Assembly: GCA_963701715.1 (NCBI GenBank)
Contig: CAVPAX010000003.1
Span: 68,323 to 132,322 of the forward strand
DNA from: Methylotenera_A sp963701715
GTDB taxonomy: Bacteria; Pseudomonadota; Gammaproteobacteria; Burkholderiales; Methylophilaceae
DNA: 64,000 bases
Direction of reading: 5' to 3'
The translations under genes and the position numbers were made by a program. The notes beneath the pieces were generated by a model. That model worked only from the letters and a program-made list of their open reading frames with translations. It searched no databases and was not told where the DNA came from. Below are positions 36,376 to 44,957 of the stretch, piece after piece (position 1 is the first letter of the stretch; each line of letters starts with the position of its first letter).

Positions 36376-37076
36376 GCAAATTTCTCTACAAAGACGCCAT
36401 TCAACATCTCGCGTTTTTTGCCAAAACCAGGTTGTTTTTTCACTTCAAAACCGGCAGCCTGTAAGCCGCGCCGAACTATACCGGCGCTAGTGAATGTGGC
36501 AAACGTAGTGTTAGTTTTAGAGAGTCTGGCAATATGTTCGTAAACTTCGTATGACCACATATCAGCATTTTTGGCAGGTGCGAAACCATCTAGCACCCAA
36601 GCATCCGCCTTTTCTGATAATTCCGGCAAAACTTTTAAAATGTCATCGACCTGTAAGCTAAGCAGGATGCGGCCTCCAGCTATGTTAAAAACGTTAATTC
36701 CAACTTTAAGTCTGTCGTAAGATAGTGATAAATCACGCGAAATTTCTGAAAATTGGGGCCACAGCGCTTGAGCACGTCTTAAATCTGCCAAGCTAAGCGG
36801 CTGCTTTTCGATGCTGATGTAATTTAATTGAGTATTGGTGGGCGCTAATTCTAGCCAAAGTGCAGAGATGGCTAAAAAGTTTAAACCTGTGCCAAAACCA
36901 GTTTCTATAATATTAAAGTGATCTTGCTGTAGTGTTATAAAACGTTGTTCCAGCATATTTTGCTTAATAAACACATATTCTGTTTCCTTTAATCCATCTT
37001 CTTTAGAAAAGTAAATATCATTGAAATCAATTGAATATGGAAGATTGTTAATCCATTTTATATTTGCGAATTGCAT
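36372..37076 (-). CDS. mnmD: tRNA nm5U34 methyltransferase (MnmC N-terminal activity)
   Basis: SAM-dependent enzyme that methylates nm5(s2)U34 to mnm5(s2)U34. The 234-residue product matches the N-terminal half of E. coli MnmC: DFNDIYFSKEDGLKETEYVF, IIETGFGTGLNFLAI (SAM loop), DAWVLDGFAPAKNADMWS and a C-terminal QPGFGKKREML. It lies directly upstream of the separate oxidoreductase gene with a 4-bp overlap. The start codon is 120 bp from that of the divergent quinoprotein gene. Confidence 0.92.
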   Translation of the reverse strand: MQFANIKWINNLPYSIDFNDIYFSKEDGLKETEYVFIKQNMLEQRFITLQQDHFNIIETGFGTGLNFLAISALWLELAPTNTQLNYISIEKQPLSLADLRRAQALWPQFSEISRDLSLSYDRLKVGINVFNIAGGRILLSLQVDDILKVLPELSEKADAWVLDGFAPAKNADMWSYEVYEHIARLSKTNTTFATFTSAGIVRRGLQAAGFEVKKQPGFGKKREMLNGVFVEKFA

Positions 37077-37196
37077 GTTAAATCATCAATGTTTATTGAA
37101 TCGACAGTATGGCTTAATTTTCGCATTTTTAGTTTGAAAATAAAGACACCAACTATACTTACTTGTATACTAGTTGTAGTCTTCGGAGATTGTGTT

Positions 37197-38990
37197 ATGA
37201 AAACTTATTTAAATATCTATTTTTTTACAAAAGGTATACTGCTTATTTCTGCAGGCTTGCTTATCAGTTGCGCACAAGCCATTAGGCCTGCCAGCCCTCA
37301 ATTACAAGACTGGCCAAGCTTCGGACGTGATTATACTAATCAGCGATTTTCTCCATCAACTCAAATCAATCAATCCAATGTTAAAAATATGGTGCAGGTA
37401 TGGCAATATAGAAGTGGTATAACGGCGACTTTTCAAGCTACACCGATTGTGCAAAACGGTGTGATGTATTTATCGTTACCATTTAATCATGTAGTCGCTT
37501 TGGATGCTCAGTCCGGTAAGGAGATCTGGCGCTATGTCCATGATAGGCGTAAAGACTGGAAAATGTGCTGTGGGCCTGCGAACCGAGGCGTTGCAGTAGC
37601 AAACGGTAAGGTGTTTGTAGGAACGGTGGATGCGCGCCTGATTGCACTAAACGCGAAAACAGGCACAAAAGAGTGGGATATTGACGTGGTCGAAAATGCA
37701 ATCACCACAGAGGGGCAGGATGTACTTGATAAAAGTGACCCTAATTCTGCGCGCAAGGTTACGGGCGGCACTGGCATCGGCATTGCAATGGCACCGGTAG
37801 TATATAAAGGAATGGTGTTTGTCGGCATAACGGGTGTAGGTTATGGGTTGCATATTGATAACCCTCGTGAAGATGCGCCGCTCGGCGCTGTTATAGGGGT
37901 GACTGGGCTTTATGGCCGTCCAGGCTTTTTGGCGGCATATGATGTAAATGATGGCAAGCGTGTCTGGCAGTTCGATACGATTCCAGACAAGGGCTGGGAA
38001 GGTAAATTTACTGAGGCGACGGAAGATGGGGCTACTTTTAACCGTGACATAGCAACCGAAAAAGCCGATTTGGCCAAGTATCCGGATGCAGCGCGCTTTG
38101 GTGGTGGCTCGGCCTGGAGTACGCCCACAATTGATGTTTCTACAGACACGCTGTATTTCGGTACAGGCAACCCGTCGCCACAGATGAATGATATTTCCCG
38201 CCCGGGAGATAATCTGTATACCGTCTCTTTGGTAGCGTTAGATATCAATACTGGTAAGCTTAAATGGCATTATCAACAAGTGCCGCATGATCTATGGGGC
38301 TACGATTTGGCGAGTCCTCCTGTACTATTCAATTATCATTTAAATGGAAAATCGATTCCTGCGGTAGGACAGGCCAGTAAAACAGGGTGGTTTTATGTGC
38401 ATGACAGAGTGACGGGCAAATTGCTGAAAAAATCAGATGCTTTTGTGCCACAACAAAATTTGTTTAAAAAGGCTACTTTTGAAGGCACAGTGGTGTACCC
38501 GGGTATTTTAGGAGGCTCAAACTGGTCGCCGGTGAGTATAGATGAGGAAAGTCAGCGCGTATTTGTGGCAGGCATTCATGCTCCAATTAAATATACGTTG
38601 CATGAAACCCCAGCTAAAGATGGTAAATCTGCTATACGTTACGCAGCCAGCGAACCTACTAATGATCCACGCTGGGGTCTGCTTTCAGCCATTGATTTGG
38701 CGACAGGCAAAATAGCTTGGCAAAACAAAACTGAACAGCCTTTAGTAGGCGGCGTGCTGGCGACCGCTGGCGACCTGGTGTTTATGGGTGAGGGCAGTGG
38801 TTATTTCAACGCTTACAATAGCCGGACAGGAGAATTGTTATGGCAAGCTAAATCAGAGTTTGGTGTAAATGCGCCACCGATTACTTACACGGTAGACGGA
38901 GTGCAGTATATCGCCGTGGCAAGTGGAGGCAACTCCATTTTTGGCTACAAGCAGGGTGATGCAGTGCTTGTTTACAAGTTATCCAATTAG
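37197..38990 (+). CDS. PQQ-type beta-propeller dehydrogenase, probable lipoprotein
   Basis: The 597-residue quinoprotein has an export signal with a possible lipobox (LLIS before Cys25). The family opening DWPSFGRDYTNQRFSPSTQI and repeated propeller tryptophan motifs (ALDAQSGKEIWRY, ALDINTGKLKWHY) follow. Vicinal Cys124-Cys125 (WKMCCGPANRG) resembles the disulfide ring over PQQ in methanol dehydrogenases. GTGNPSPQMNDISRPGDNLY matches XoxF/MxaF, but the following PHDLWGYDLASPP has Gly368 where these enzymes have the catalytic Asp, and Asp370 two positions on. Substrate is therefore unknown. No cytochrome or PQQ synthesis gene is adjacent. ATG 37197 was chosen over an upstream open frame (from 37071) because GGAG lies 9 nt before it and the signal peptide starts there. 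Confidence 0.8.
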   Translation: MKTYLNIYFFTKGILLISAGLLISCAQAIRPASPQLQDWPSFGRDYTNQRFSPSTQINQSNVKNMVQVWQYRSGITATFQATPIVQNGVMYLSLPFNHVVALDAQSGKEIWRYVHDRRKDWKMCCGPANRGVAVANGKVFVGTVDARLIALNAKTGTKEWDIDVVENAITTEGQDVLDKSDPNSARKVTGGTGIGIAMAPVVYKGMVFVGITGVGYGLHIDNPREDAPLGAVIGVTGLYGRPGFLAAYDVNDGKRVWQFDTIPDKGWEGKFTEATEDGATFNRDIATEKADLAKYPDAARFGGGSAWSTPTIDVSTDTLYFGTGNPSPQMNDISRPGDNLYTVSLVALDINTGKLKWHYQQVPHDLWGYDLASPPVLFNYHLNGKSIPAVGQASKTGWFYVHDRVTGKLLKKSDAFVPQQNLFKKATFEGTVVYPGILGGSNWSPVSIDEESQRVFVAGIHAPIKYTLHETPAKDGKSAIRYAASEPTNDPRWGLLSAIDLATGKIAWQNKTEQPLVGGVLATAGDLVFMGEGSGYFNAYNSRTGELLWQAKSEFGVNAPPITYTVDGVQYIAVASGGNSIFGYKQGDAVLVYKLSN

Positions 38991-39070
38991 TCATTTAGGT
39001 TTGCCTAAAATCTATTAGACTGGATCCAGCAATTGTAAGCGGGCTATATGTTTAAATTTGGCTTTAGCTG

Positions 39071-39084
39071 TTGAGATAAGTCAA
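39071..39084 (+). promoter_or_regulatory. Weak FNR-box-like site upstream of ccoI
   Basis: TTGAG-ATAA-GTCAA matches eight of ten FNR consensus positions and lies about 78 bp from the ccoI start codon. No convincing -10 hexamer is found at the class II distance, so this is a tentative call. Confidence 0.35.
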
Positions 39085-39155
39085 TTAAACTATTTTTATA
39101 TGCTATGTGAGCGATACATAATTCTATATATCGTTAAAGTAATATAATTAGGGTT

Positions 39156-41486
39156 ATGCAAATATCAGGCCCTACAATTTTGTCGACCCCAGCTGCTACC
39201 AGTGTAACAGATGAGAATATATGGGTTGCACTCGATGAGCCCGCCGAATGGTCCAGCTTTAGCCAGCCGGTCAATGACCAAAAGCATGAGTGGGAATCAC
39301 ATTTGGCAATTGAAGGCATGCATTGTGCCGCTTGTGCGATTAATGTTGAAAAAGCATTGAAATCGGTTTCAGGTGTTTCCAGTGCTGACGTGAATGCCAC
39401 AAGCGGCCGCGCTCGCTTAGTGTGGAATGCCGACATGGCAAAACCTTCTGACTGGATGCGTGCCGTAACTAAAGCGGGTTATCGTGCCTTGCCGGCAACT
39501 GAGGCATTTAGCCAAGACGATCGCCGCAAGAATCAGCGCTTGATGCTCTGGCGCTGGCTAGTGGCCGGTTTCTGTATGATGCAGGTGATGATGTATGCCT
39601 ATCCCACTTATGTATCTACTCCTGGGGATATGACTACAGATATGCTTAGCCTGATGCAATGGGCTTCATGGATATTGACACTGCCGGTGATGTTTTTCTC
39701 CTGCGGCCCGTTTTTCAGTAACGCTTTCAACGATATCAAGCAACGTCAAATCAGCATGGATATGCCAGTAGCGCTGGGTATTCTGATTACTTTTCTGGTG
39801 AGCACTGCTGCAACGTTTGATCCTTCCGGCTGGTGGGGGCACGAAGTTTATTTTGATTCGCTCACCATGTTCGTATTCTTTTTGCTTACCGGCCGATGGA
39901 TAGAGCTTCGTATGCGCGACCGAACAGCTGGCGCATTGGATGCACTCATGCGTCGTTTGCCAGGCAGCGTGGATCGCATGAAAGAGGACGGTAGTTTTCA
40001 ACGTGTCGCGGTGCGCAGACTGAATGTTGGCGATGTCGTACGAGTATTGCCCGGTGAATCGTTTCCTGCAGATGGCACGATTACCATAGGGGAGACCAAC
40101 TCCGATGAGGCCTTATTAACTGGCGAATCACGTTCTGTAGCCAAACAAATTGGGTCAGAGGTTATCGCGGGAAGCCATAACTTATCCGCCGTAGTACAGG
40201 TACGCATTGATAAAATTGGGCAATCTACGCGCTACGGACAAATAGTAGCCTTAATGGAGCGTGTTTCAGTCGAAAAGCCACGTCTTGCAATACTTGCAGA
40301 CAGAATCGCCCGCCCATTTCTATTTGCCGTGCTAGTGGCTGCTGCTTTATCGGCTGCCTATTTATGGCAAACCGATCATAGCCGCGCCTTAATGGCAGCC
40401 GTGGCAGTGTTGATAGTGACATGCCCGTGTGCATTATCCTTAGCAACGCCAGCTGCCATGCTTACTACTTCAGGCGCTTTGGCACGCAGCGGCGTGTTAG
40501 TGCGCAAAATGCAGGCACTGGAAGCGCTTACGACAGTTGATACGATCGTTTTCGACAAAACCGGCACTCTTACGCACGACTGTATGACGGTAGGACAAAT
40601 CACTACTCAAGAAAATATAAGTAAGCCAGAAGCCTTGCAGATTGCAGCTGCAATAGCTCAACATTCCCTGCACCCAGTTTCACGGGCACTGTTAGTGGCT
40701 GTTAAAAATCAAGCAGGAACTGAAACCCTGACTCAAATTACCAATGTACAAGAAGTTTCAGGGTCTGGTCTAATGGCTGACTCTGTTCATGGTAAGTTGA
40801 AGCTTGGATCAGCGCAGTTTTGTGGTTTGGAAGACAGTCTTGGTCAAAACATTTCGAATGAGATGAATTTGGATGGTGCATCCAGCGTGCATCTTGTTTC
40901 GGAGAAGGGCTGGATGGCCAGCTTTGAGATAGTAGAGGCAGTTAAATCAGATGCAGCTTCTGCTATTCGAGTCCTAAAAGAAAATGGCATCCAAGTTGAA
41001 GTATTGTCTGGCGATAAGCTGCAATCTGTTAAGCGAATCGCAAAAATGGTTGGTATTGATCAGGCTAAAGGTGGATGTACACCGCAAGATAAACTGTCGC
41101 ACCTTCAGTCTCTGCAACATCAAGGGCGTAAAGTGGCGATGGTGGGTGATGGACTAAATGATGGGCCGGTGTTAGCAAGTGCGCATGTTTCAATCGCGAT
41201 GGGACAAGCTGTGCCATTAGCACAAGCGCAATCGGATTTTGTTATTATGGGTGGTCAATTGCAGATGGTGTCGCTATTAATCGCACAAGCAAAACGTACT
41301 ATGCGTATCGTTAAACAAAATTTAATCTGGGCTGCAGCATATAACGCAATTTGCGTTCCGTTGGCTGTTGCCGGCATGTTGCCTGCGTGGCTTGCCGGCT
41401 TAGGTATGGCGCTTAGTTCGCTATTGGTAATATTGAATGCAGCCCGCCTATCTTTTGTTGCCACACCTGTTTCGGAAGGAATATAA
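39156..41486 (+). CDS. ccoI: Copper-translocating P-type ATPase for cbb3 oxidase assembly
   Basis: P1B ATPase that moves copper across the inner membrane for delivery to CcoN. The 776-residue product has an N-terminal HMA domain with Cys57-x2-Cys60 (GMHCAACAINVEKAL), and eight membrane helices. The actuator motif is TGES (322-325), the transport site Cys423-Pro-Cys425 and the phosphorylation site Asp467 in FDKTGTLT. The hinge GDGLNDGPVLA lies near the C-terminus. It is followed by ccoS with a 1-nt overlap (TAATG), which supports the cco role over a general copper exporter. Confidence 0.93.
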   Translation: MQISGPTILSTPAATSVTDENIWVALDEPAEWSSFSQPVNDQKHEWESHLAIEGMHCAACAINVEKALKSVSGVSSADVNATSGRARLVWNADMAKPSDWMRAVTKAGYRALPATEAFSQDDRRKNQRLMLWRWLVAGFCMMQVMMYAYPTYVSTPGDMTTDMLSLMQWASWILTLPVMFFSCGPFFSNAFNDIKQRQISMDMPVALGILITFLVSTAATFDPSGWWGHEVYFDSLTMFVFFLLTGRWIELRMRDRTAGALDALMRRLPGSVDRMKEDGSFQRVAVRRLNVGDVVRVLPGESFPADGTITIGETNSDEALLTGESRSVAKQIGSEVIAGSHNLSAVVQVRIDKIGQSTRYGQIVALMERVSVEKPRLAILADRIARPFLFAVLVAAALSAAYLWQTDHSRALMAAVAVLIVTCPCALSLATPAAMLTTSGALARSGVLVRKMQALEALTTVDTIVFDKTGTLTHDCMTVGQITTQENISKPEALQIAAAIAQHSLHPVSRALLVAVKNQAGTETLTQITNVQEVSGSGLMADSVHGKLKLGSAQFCGLEDSLGQNISNEMNLDGASSVHLVSEKGWMASFEIVEAVKSDAASAIRVLKENGIQVEVLSGDKLQSVKRIAKMVGIDQAKGGCTPQDKLSHLQSLQHQGRKVAMVGDGLNDGPVLASAHVSIAMGQAVPLAQAQSDFVIMGGQLQMVSLLIAQAKRTMRIVKQNLIWAAAYNAICVPLAVAGMLPAWLAGLGMALSSLLVILNAARLSFVATPVSEGI

Positions 41487-41623
41487 TGGACATATTATTT
41501 CTGCTTATCCCTCTGTCGGTCATCCTTGTGCTGGTGATATTGGGGGGGTTATGGTGGGCAATTTATTCAGGTCAGTTTGAAGATGTTGAGGCGGAAGGCG
41601 AGCGCATTCTGCATGAAGATTGA
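41486..41623 (+). CDS. ccoS: Cbb3-type cytochrome oxidase assembly protein CcoS
   Basis: The 45-residue protein has one membrane helix (about 4-26), then WWAIYSGQFEDVEAEGERIL, the CcoS signature. It is needed for cofactor insertion into CcoN in other bacteria. ATG 41486 overlaps the ccoI stop by one base. A run of seven G inside the gene (41542-41548) makes its frame vulnerable to slippage. Its stop codon lies inside the FNR box for ccoN. Confidence 0.9.
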   Translation: MDILFLLIPLSVILVLVILGGLWWAIYSGQFEDVEAEGERILHED

Positions 41624-41633
41624 TTTGTATCAA
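41620..41633 (+). promoter_or_regulatory. Perfect FNR box upstream of ccoN
   Basis: TTGAT-TTGT-ATCAA matches all ten consensus positions. Its centre is 41.5 bp from a predicted start near 41668, and a CAAAAT hexamer at 41656-41661 sits where the -10 element would be in a class II FNR promoter. It overlaps the stop codon of ccoS. FNR control of cbb3 operons is well established in several proteobacteria. Confidence 0.8.
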
Positions 41634-41650
41634 ATGGGTTAAGGGCGTGG

Positions 41651-41667
41651 TGCGGCAAAATGCCGCA
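41651..41667. promoter_or_regulatory. 17-bp perfect palindrome in the ccoN promoter region
   Basis: TGCGGCA-AAA-TGCCGCA lies 18-34 bp after the FNR box and covers the predicted -10 hexamer. It has no T-run after it, so it is not a standard terminator. It could be an operator for a second regulator or a hairpin at the transcript start. Confidence 0.45.
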
Positions 41668-41703
41668 GGTAAGACTCGCGAAGAATTATTAATAAGTACT
41701 TAT

Positions 41704-41712
41704 GGGGGGGGG
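41704..41712 (+). repeat. Run of nine G forming the ccoN ribosome binding site
   Basis: Nine consecutive G end 6 nt before the ccoN ATG (41719) and occupy the Shine-Dalgarno position. Length change of such a tract would alter translation of ccoN. It is also the sort of tract prone to base-calling error. Confidence 0.6.
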
Positions 41713-41718
41713 AATTAA

Positions 41719-43155
41719 ATGCAAGACCTAAATACTCAATCAACTACGTATGACGATGGTGTTGTACGGCAGTTTTCTATCATGGCCTGTGTATGGGGTG
41801 TGGTAGGCATGTTGGTAGGCGTAATCATCGCCGCACAACTTGTCTTTCCTGAACTCAATCTCGGTTTGCCGTGGACAAGCTTTGGTCGTTTAAGACCACT
41901 ACATACTAATGCAGTTATTTTTGCATTTGGTGGCTGTGCACTGTTTGCTACTTCATATTTTGTAGTGCAACGCACATGCCAGACCAGGCTCTTTGCCGGA
42001 AAGCTGGCTTCATTTACTTTTTGGGGATGGCAACTGGTGATTCTTTCAGCAGCCGTTTCTCTACCTTTGGGTTTTACGCAAGGTAAAGAATATGCTGAGC
42101 TGGAATGGCCTATTGATTTGCTGATTGCAGTGGTTTGGGTGTCTTATGCAATTGTGTTCTTTGGCACTATTGCAAAGCGCAAAGTTAAGCATATCTATGT
42201 AGCCAACTGGTTTTTCGGTGCATTTATTCTTACCGTTGCCTTATTACATATTGTCAATAGTGCAGCAATTCCCGCAAGCTTCATGAAGTCCTATTCTGCA
42301 TACTCTGGTGCACAGGATGCGATGGTGCAATGGTGGTATGGTCATAACGCAGTCGGCTTCTTCCTGACAGCTGGTTTCTTGGGCATGATGTATTACTTTG
42401 TACCTAAGCAAGCAGAGCGCCCTGTGTACTCATACAGTTTGTCGATTGTTCACTTCTGGGCGCTGATTTTTACCTATATGTGGGCGGGTCCGCACCACTT
42501 GCATTACACTGCATTGCCTGACTGGACTCAATCGTTAGGTATGGTGTTCTCACTGGTTTTACTAGCACCTAGCTGGGGCGGTATGATCAACGGTATCATG
42601 ACTTTGTCAGGTGCATGGCATAAATTGCGCACCGACCCTGTGTTGCGTTTCCTGATTGTTTCATTGTCATTCTACGGCATGAGTACCTTTGAAGGCCCGA
42701 TGATGGCAATTAAGACAGTGAACTCACTCTCACACTACACCGACTGGACTGTTGGTCACGTTCACTCAGGCGCTTTAGGCTGGGTAGGCTTGGTTTCTAT
42801 GGGTGCGCTTTACTACATGGTTCCACGTCTGTTTGGTCAAAAACAAATGTATAGCACCAAGGCAATCGAACTGCATTTCTGGTTGGCTACGATTGGTATT
42901 GTGCTCTATATCTCTGCACTTTGGATTTCAGGTGTGATGGAAGGATTAATGTGGCGCTCTATCAATGCTGACGGCACGCTCACTTATACATTTGTAGAAA
43001 GTGTAAAAGCTAAACAACCTTATTACATCATTCGTTTGTTAGGTGGGCTGCTTTATTTAAGCGGTATGACGATCATGTTGTGGAATGTCATTAAAACAGC
43101 AACCAGCGGCAAAGCTGCAGTTGCTTCTATTCCACCAGTTGCTGCTCACGTTTAA
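41719..43155 (+). CDS. ccoN: Cbb3-type cytochrome c oxidase subunit I
   Basis: Catalytic subunit holding heme b and the heme b3-CuB centre that reduces O2 at low oxygen. The 478-residue product has about twelve helices. Conserved elements include GRLRPLHTNAVIFAFGGCALFATSYF (split across the first helices, with a heme His), VQWWYGHNAVGFFLTAGFLG, MWAGPHHLHYTALPDW (CuB His pair) and TVGHVHSGALGWVG (heme ligands). It is followed by ccoO 11 bp later. Confidence 0.96.
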   Translation: MQDLNTQSTTYDDGVVRQFSIMACVWGVVGMLVGVIIAAQLVFPELNLGLPWTSFGRLRPLHTNAVIFAFGGCALFATSYFVVQRTCQTRLFAGKLASFTFWGWQLVILSAAVSLPLGFTQGKEYAELEWPIDLLIAVVWVSYAIVFFGTIAKRKVKHIYVANWFFGAFILTVALLHIVNSAAIPASFMKSYSAYSGAQDAMVQWWYGHNAVGFFLTAGFLGMMYYFVPKQAERPVYSYSLSIVHFWALIFTYMWAGPHHLHYTALPDWTQSLGMVFSLVLLAPSWGGMINGIMTLSGAWHKLRTDPVLRFLIVSLSFYGMSTFEGPMMAIKTVNSLSHYTDWTVGHVHSGALGWVGLVSMGALYYMVPRLFGQKQMYSTKAIELHFWLATIGIVLYISALWISGVMEGLMWRSINADGTLTYTFVESVKAKQPYYIIRLLGGLLYLSGMTIMLWNVIKTATSGKAAVASIPPVAAHV

Positions 43156-43166
43156 GGGAAATCATT

Positions 43167-43793
43167 ATGTCAAATCATGATACAAAAAGTGGCTTCAGCC
43201 ACGAGAAAATTGAGACCAATAGCTTTCTGATGATTGTGCTGATTTTGGTTACGGTAGCTTTCGGTGGGTTGGTGGAGATTGTGCCGTTGTTCTTCCAAAA
43301 ATCCACTACTGAGCCAATTGCCGGTTTGCAGCCTTATACGCCGGTTCAGCTTGCTGGGCGTGATGTTTATCTGCGTGAAGGTTGCTATAACTGCCACTCG
43401 CAGATGATACGTCCTTTCCGCGCAGAAACCTTGCGTTACGGACATTACTCTGTGGCAGGCGAATCGGTTTATGACCATCCATTCCAGTGGGGTAGCAAAC
43501 GTACAGGTCCGGATCTTGCACGAGTTGGTGGCCGCTACAGTAATGACTGGCATCGTATTCACTTAATTCAGCCACGCGACCTTGTGCCTGAATCTATCAT
43601 GCCAGCCTATCCTTGGTTAGAGAATACACTGGTTGATGCTGAGGCTATACCTTCGCACATGAAAGCTTTACGTACAGTGGGTGTGCCTTATACCGATGCT
43701 CAAATTGCGGGTGCAGCGGAGGAAGTGAAAGGCAAAACCGAGATGGATGCACTGATTGCCTATTTGCAAGTTTTAGGAATTCACCTGAAATAG
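43167..43793 (+). CDS. ccoO: Cbb3-type cytochrome c oxidase subunit II (mono-heme)
   Basis: Membrane-anchored c-type cytochrome that passes electrons to CcoN. The 208-residue product has an N-terminal helix (about 20-43) and the heme motif Cys73-YN-Cys76-His77 in REGCYNCHSQMIRPF. The axial Met is probably in ESIMPAYPWL. It lies in the ccoNOQP operon. Confidence 0.95.
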   Translation: MSNHDTKSGFSHEKIETNSFLMIVLILVTVAFGGLVEIVPLFFQKSTTEPIAGLQPYTPVQLAGRDVYLREGCYNCHSQMIRPFRAETLRYGHYSVAGESVYDHPFQWGSKRTGPDLARVGGRYSNDWHRIHLIQPRDLVPESIMPAYPWLENTLVDAEAIPSHMKALRTVGVPYTDAQIAGAAEEVKGKTEMDALIAYLQVLGIHLK

Positions 43794-43825
43794 TTTATCT
43801 TGAATGGCTAAGATAGGGAGAGCAA

Positions 43826-43969
43826 ATGGATATTAATACACTCCGCATATTGGCTACCGTTGCCAGTTTTATAGCGTTCATTGGCATCATCGTGTGGGTT
43901 TGGCGGAATCGCAATACACCAGACTTTGAAGAGGCGGCTAATCTGCCCTTCAAAGATGACCAAAGTTAA
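43826..43969 (+). CDS. ccoQ: Cbb3-type cytochrome oxidase subunit CcoQ/FixQ
   Basis: The 47-residue single-helix protein (about 7-27) continues VWRNRNTPDFEEAANLPF, a typical CcoQ tail. It stabilises the CcoP-CcoNO interaction. ATG 43826 is preceded by GGGAG. It lies between ccoO and ccoP. Confidence 0.88.
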   Translation: MDINTLRILATVASFIAFIGIIVWVWRNRNTPDFEEAANLPFKDDQS

Positions 43970-43990
43970 GAAGATTAAAGGAAAATTAAA

Positions 43991-44893
43991 ATGAGTGACT
44001 TTACGAGTAATTTTTGGCCAATGTTCATTACGGTCATTGCCGTGGGTGGTATTTTAGGTTGTGGCCTGCTATTGTGGCTTACAAGTAAAATAAAGGTAAG
44101 CACTACAGGCAGCGACAACACCAGTGGGCATGTGTGGGATGAGACTCTACGCGAGATGAATAATCCGTTGCCACGCTGGTGGGTTTGGATGTTCATTATT
44201 ACCATTATTTTTGCGCTTGCATATCTAGCATTGTATCCAGGTGCGGGTAGCTTTGCAGGTAAGCTGGGCTGGACTCAAGTAAATCAATATGAAAATGAAG
44301 TGGCTACTGCAAATAAAGCACTTGAGCCATTGTATGCTAGATTTGTTGCCATGAAAGCTGAAGATCTGGCTGCAGATAAAGAGGCGCGAGCAATTGGCGA
44401 GCGTTTGTTTATGAATAATTGTGCACAATGTCATGGCTCTGATGCGAAGGGAAGTCGCGGCTTTCCAAACTTAACAGATGGCGATTGGCTGTATGGTGGC
44501 AGTCCAGAAAAAATTCTAGAAACCATTAATAATGGTCGCATTGGCATGATGCCGCCTATGGGGGCAGCATTAGGCACGGAAGAAGACGTGAAAAATGTAG
44601 CAAATTATGTGCTTAGCCTTTCAGGCACATCACATGATGCGGCACGCGCTGGTTTGGGTAAAGACAAGTTTGCTGTTTGTGCAGCATGTCATGGTGCAGA
44701 TGGTAAAGGTAACCAAGACATTGGTGCGCCTAACTTAAGTGATAAGATTTGGTTGCATGGCGCAGGTGAAGCGGCCATTATCAAGCGTATTAATGAAGGT
44801 AAAACCAACCAAATGCCAGCGTGGCAAGATAAATTCACACCTGCGCAAATACAGGTATTGGCATCTTATGTATGGGGTTTATCGAATAAATAA
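43991..44893 (+). CDS. ccoP: Cbb3-type cytochrome c oxidase subunit III (di-heme)
   Basis: Di-heme c-type cytochrome that accepts electrons from soluble cytochrome c. The 300-residue product has two N-terminal helices (about 10-30 and 65-83) separated by NNPLPRWWVWMF. The heme motifs are Cys144-AQ-Cys147-His148 and Cys230-AA-Cys233-His234, with axial Met residues in MMPPMG and NQMPAW. The two-helix form matches the longer CcoP class. Confidence 0.95.
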   Translation: MSDFTSNFWPMFITVIAVGGILGCGLLLWLTSKIKVSTTGSDNTSGHVWDETLREMNNPLPRWWVWMFIITIIFALAYLALYPGAGSFAGKLGWTQVNQYENEVATANKALEPLYARFVAMKAEDLAADKEARAIGERLFMNNCAQCHGSDAKGSRGFPNLTDGDWLYGGSPEKILETINNGRIGMMPPMGAALGTEEDVKNVANYVLSLSGTSHDAARAGLGKDKFAVCAACHGADGKGNQDIGAPNLSDKIWLHGAGEAAIIKRINEGKTNQMPAWQDKFTPAQIQVLASYVWGLSNK

Positions 44894-44957
44894 GTTAGAT
44901 ATATGGTTTTAGTAGGTAAGTTTTAGTAGTAAAATTTGATTTTAGAAAGTTGGATGG

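Noticed and set aside
37134..37171. TTGAAA with TATACT hexamers before the quinoprotein gene as a sigma70 promoter
   Set aside because: Available spacings are about 14 or 26 nt, not near 17, so no confident promoter can be assigned.
37071..37196. Upstream extension of the quinoprotein reading frame
   Set aside because: It would begin next to the divergent mnmD start and put 42 residues ahead of a normal signal peptide. GGAG and ATG 37197 give a better start.
38994..39009. TTTAGG-tttg-CCTAAA hairpin after the quinoprotein gene as a terminator
   Set aside because: Stem is only six pairs and no T-run follows. Too weak to call.
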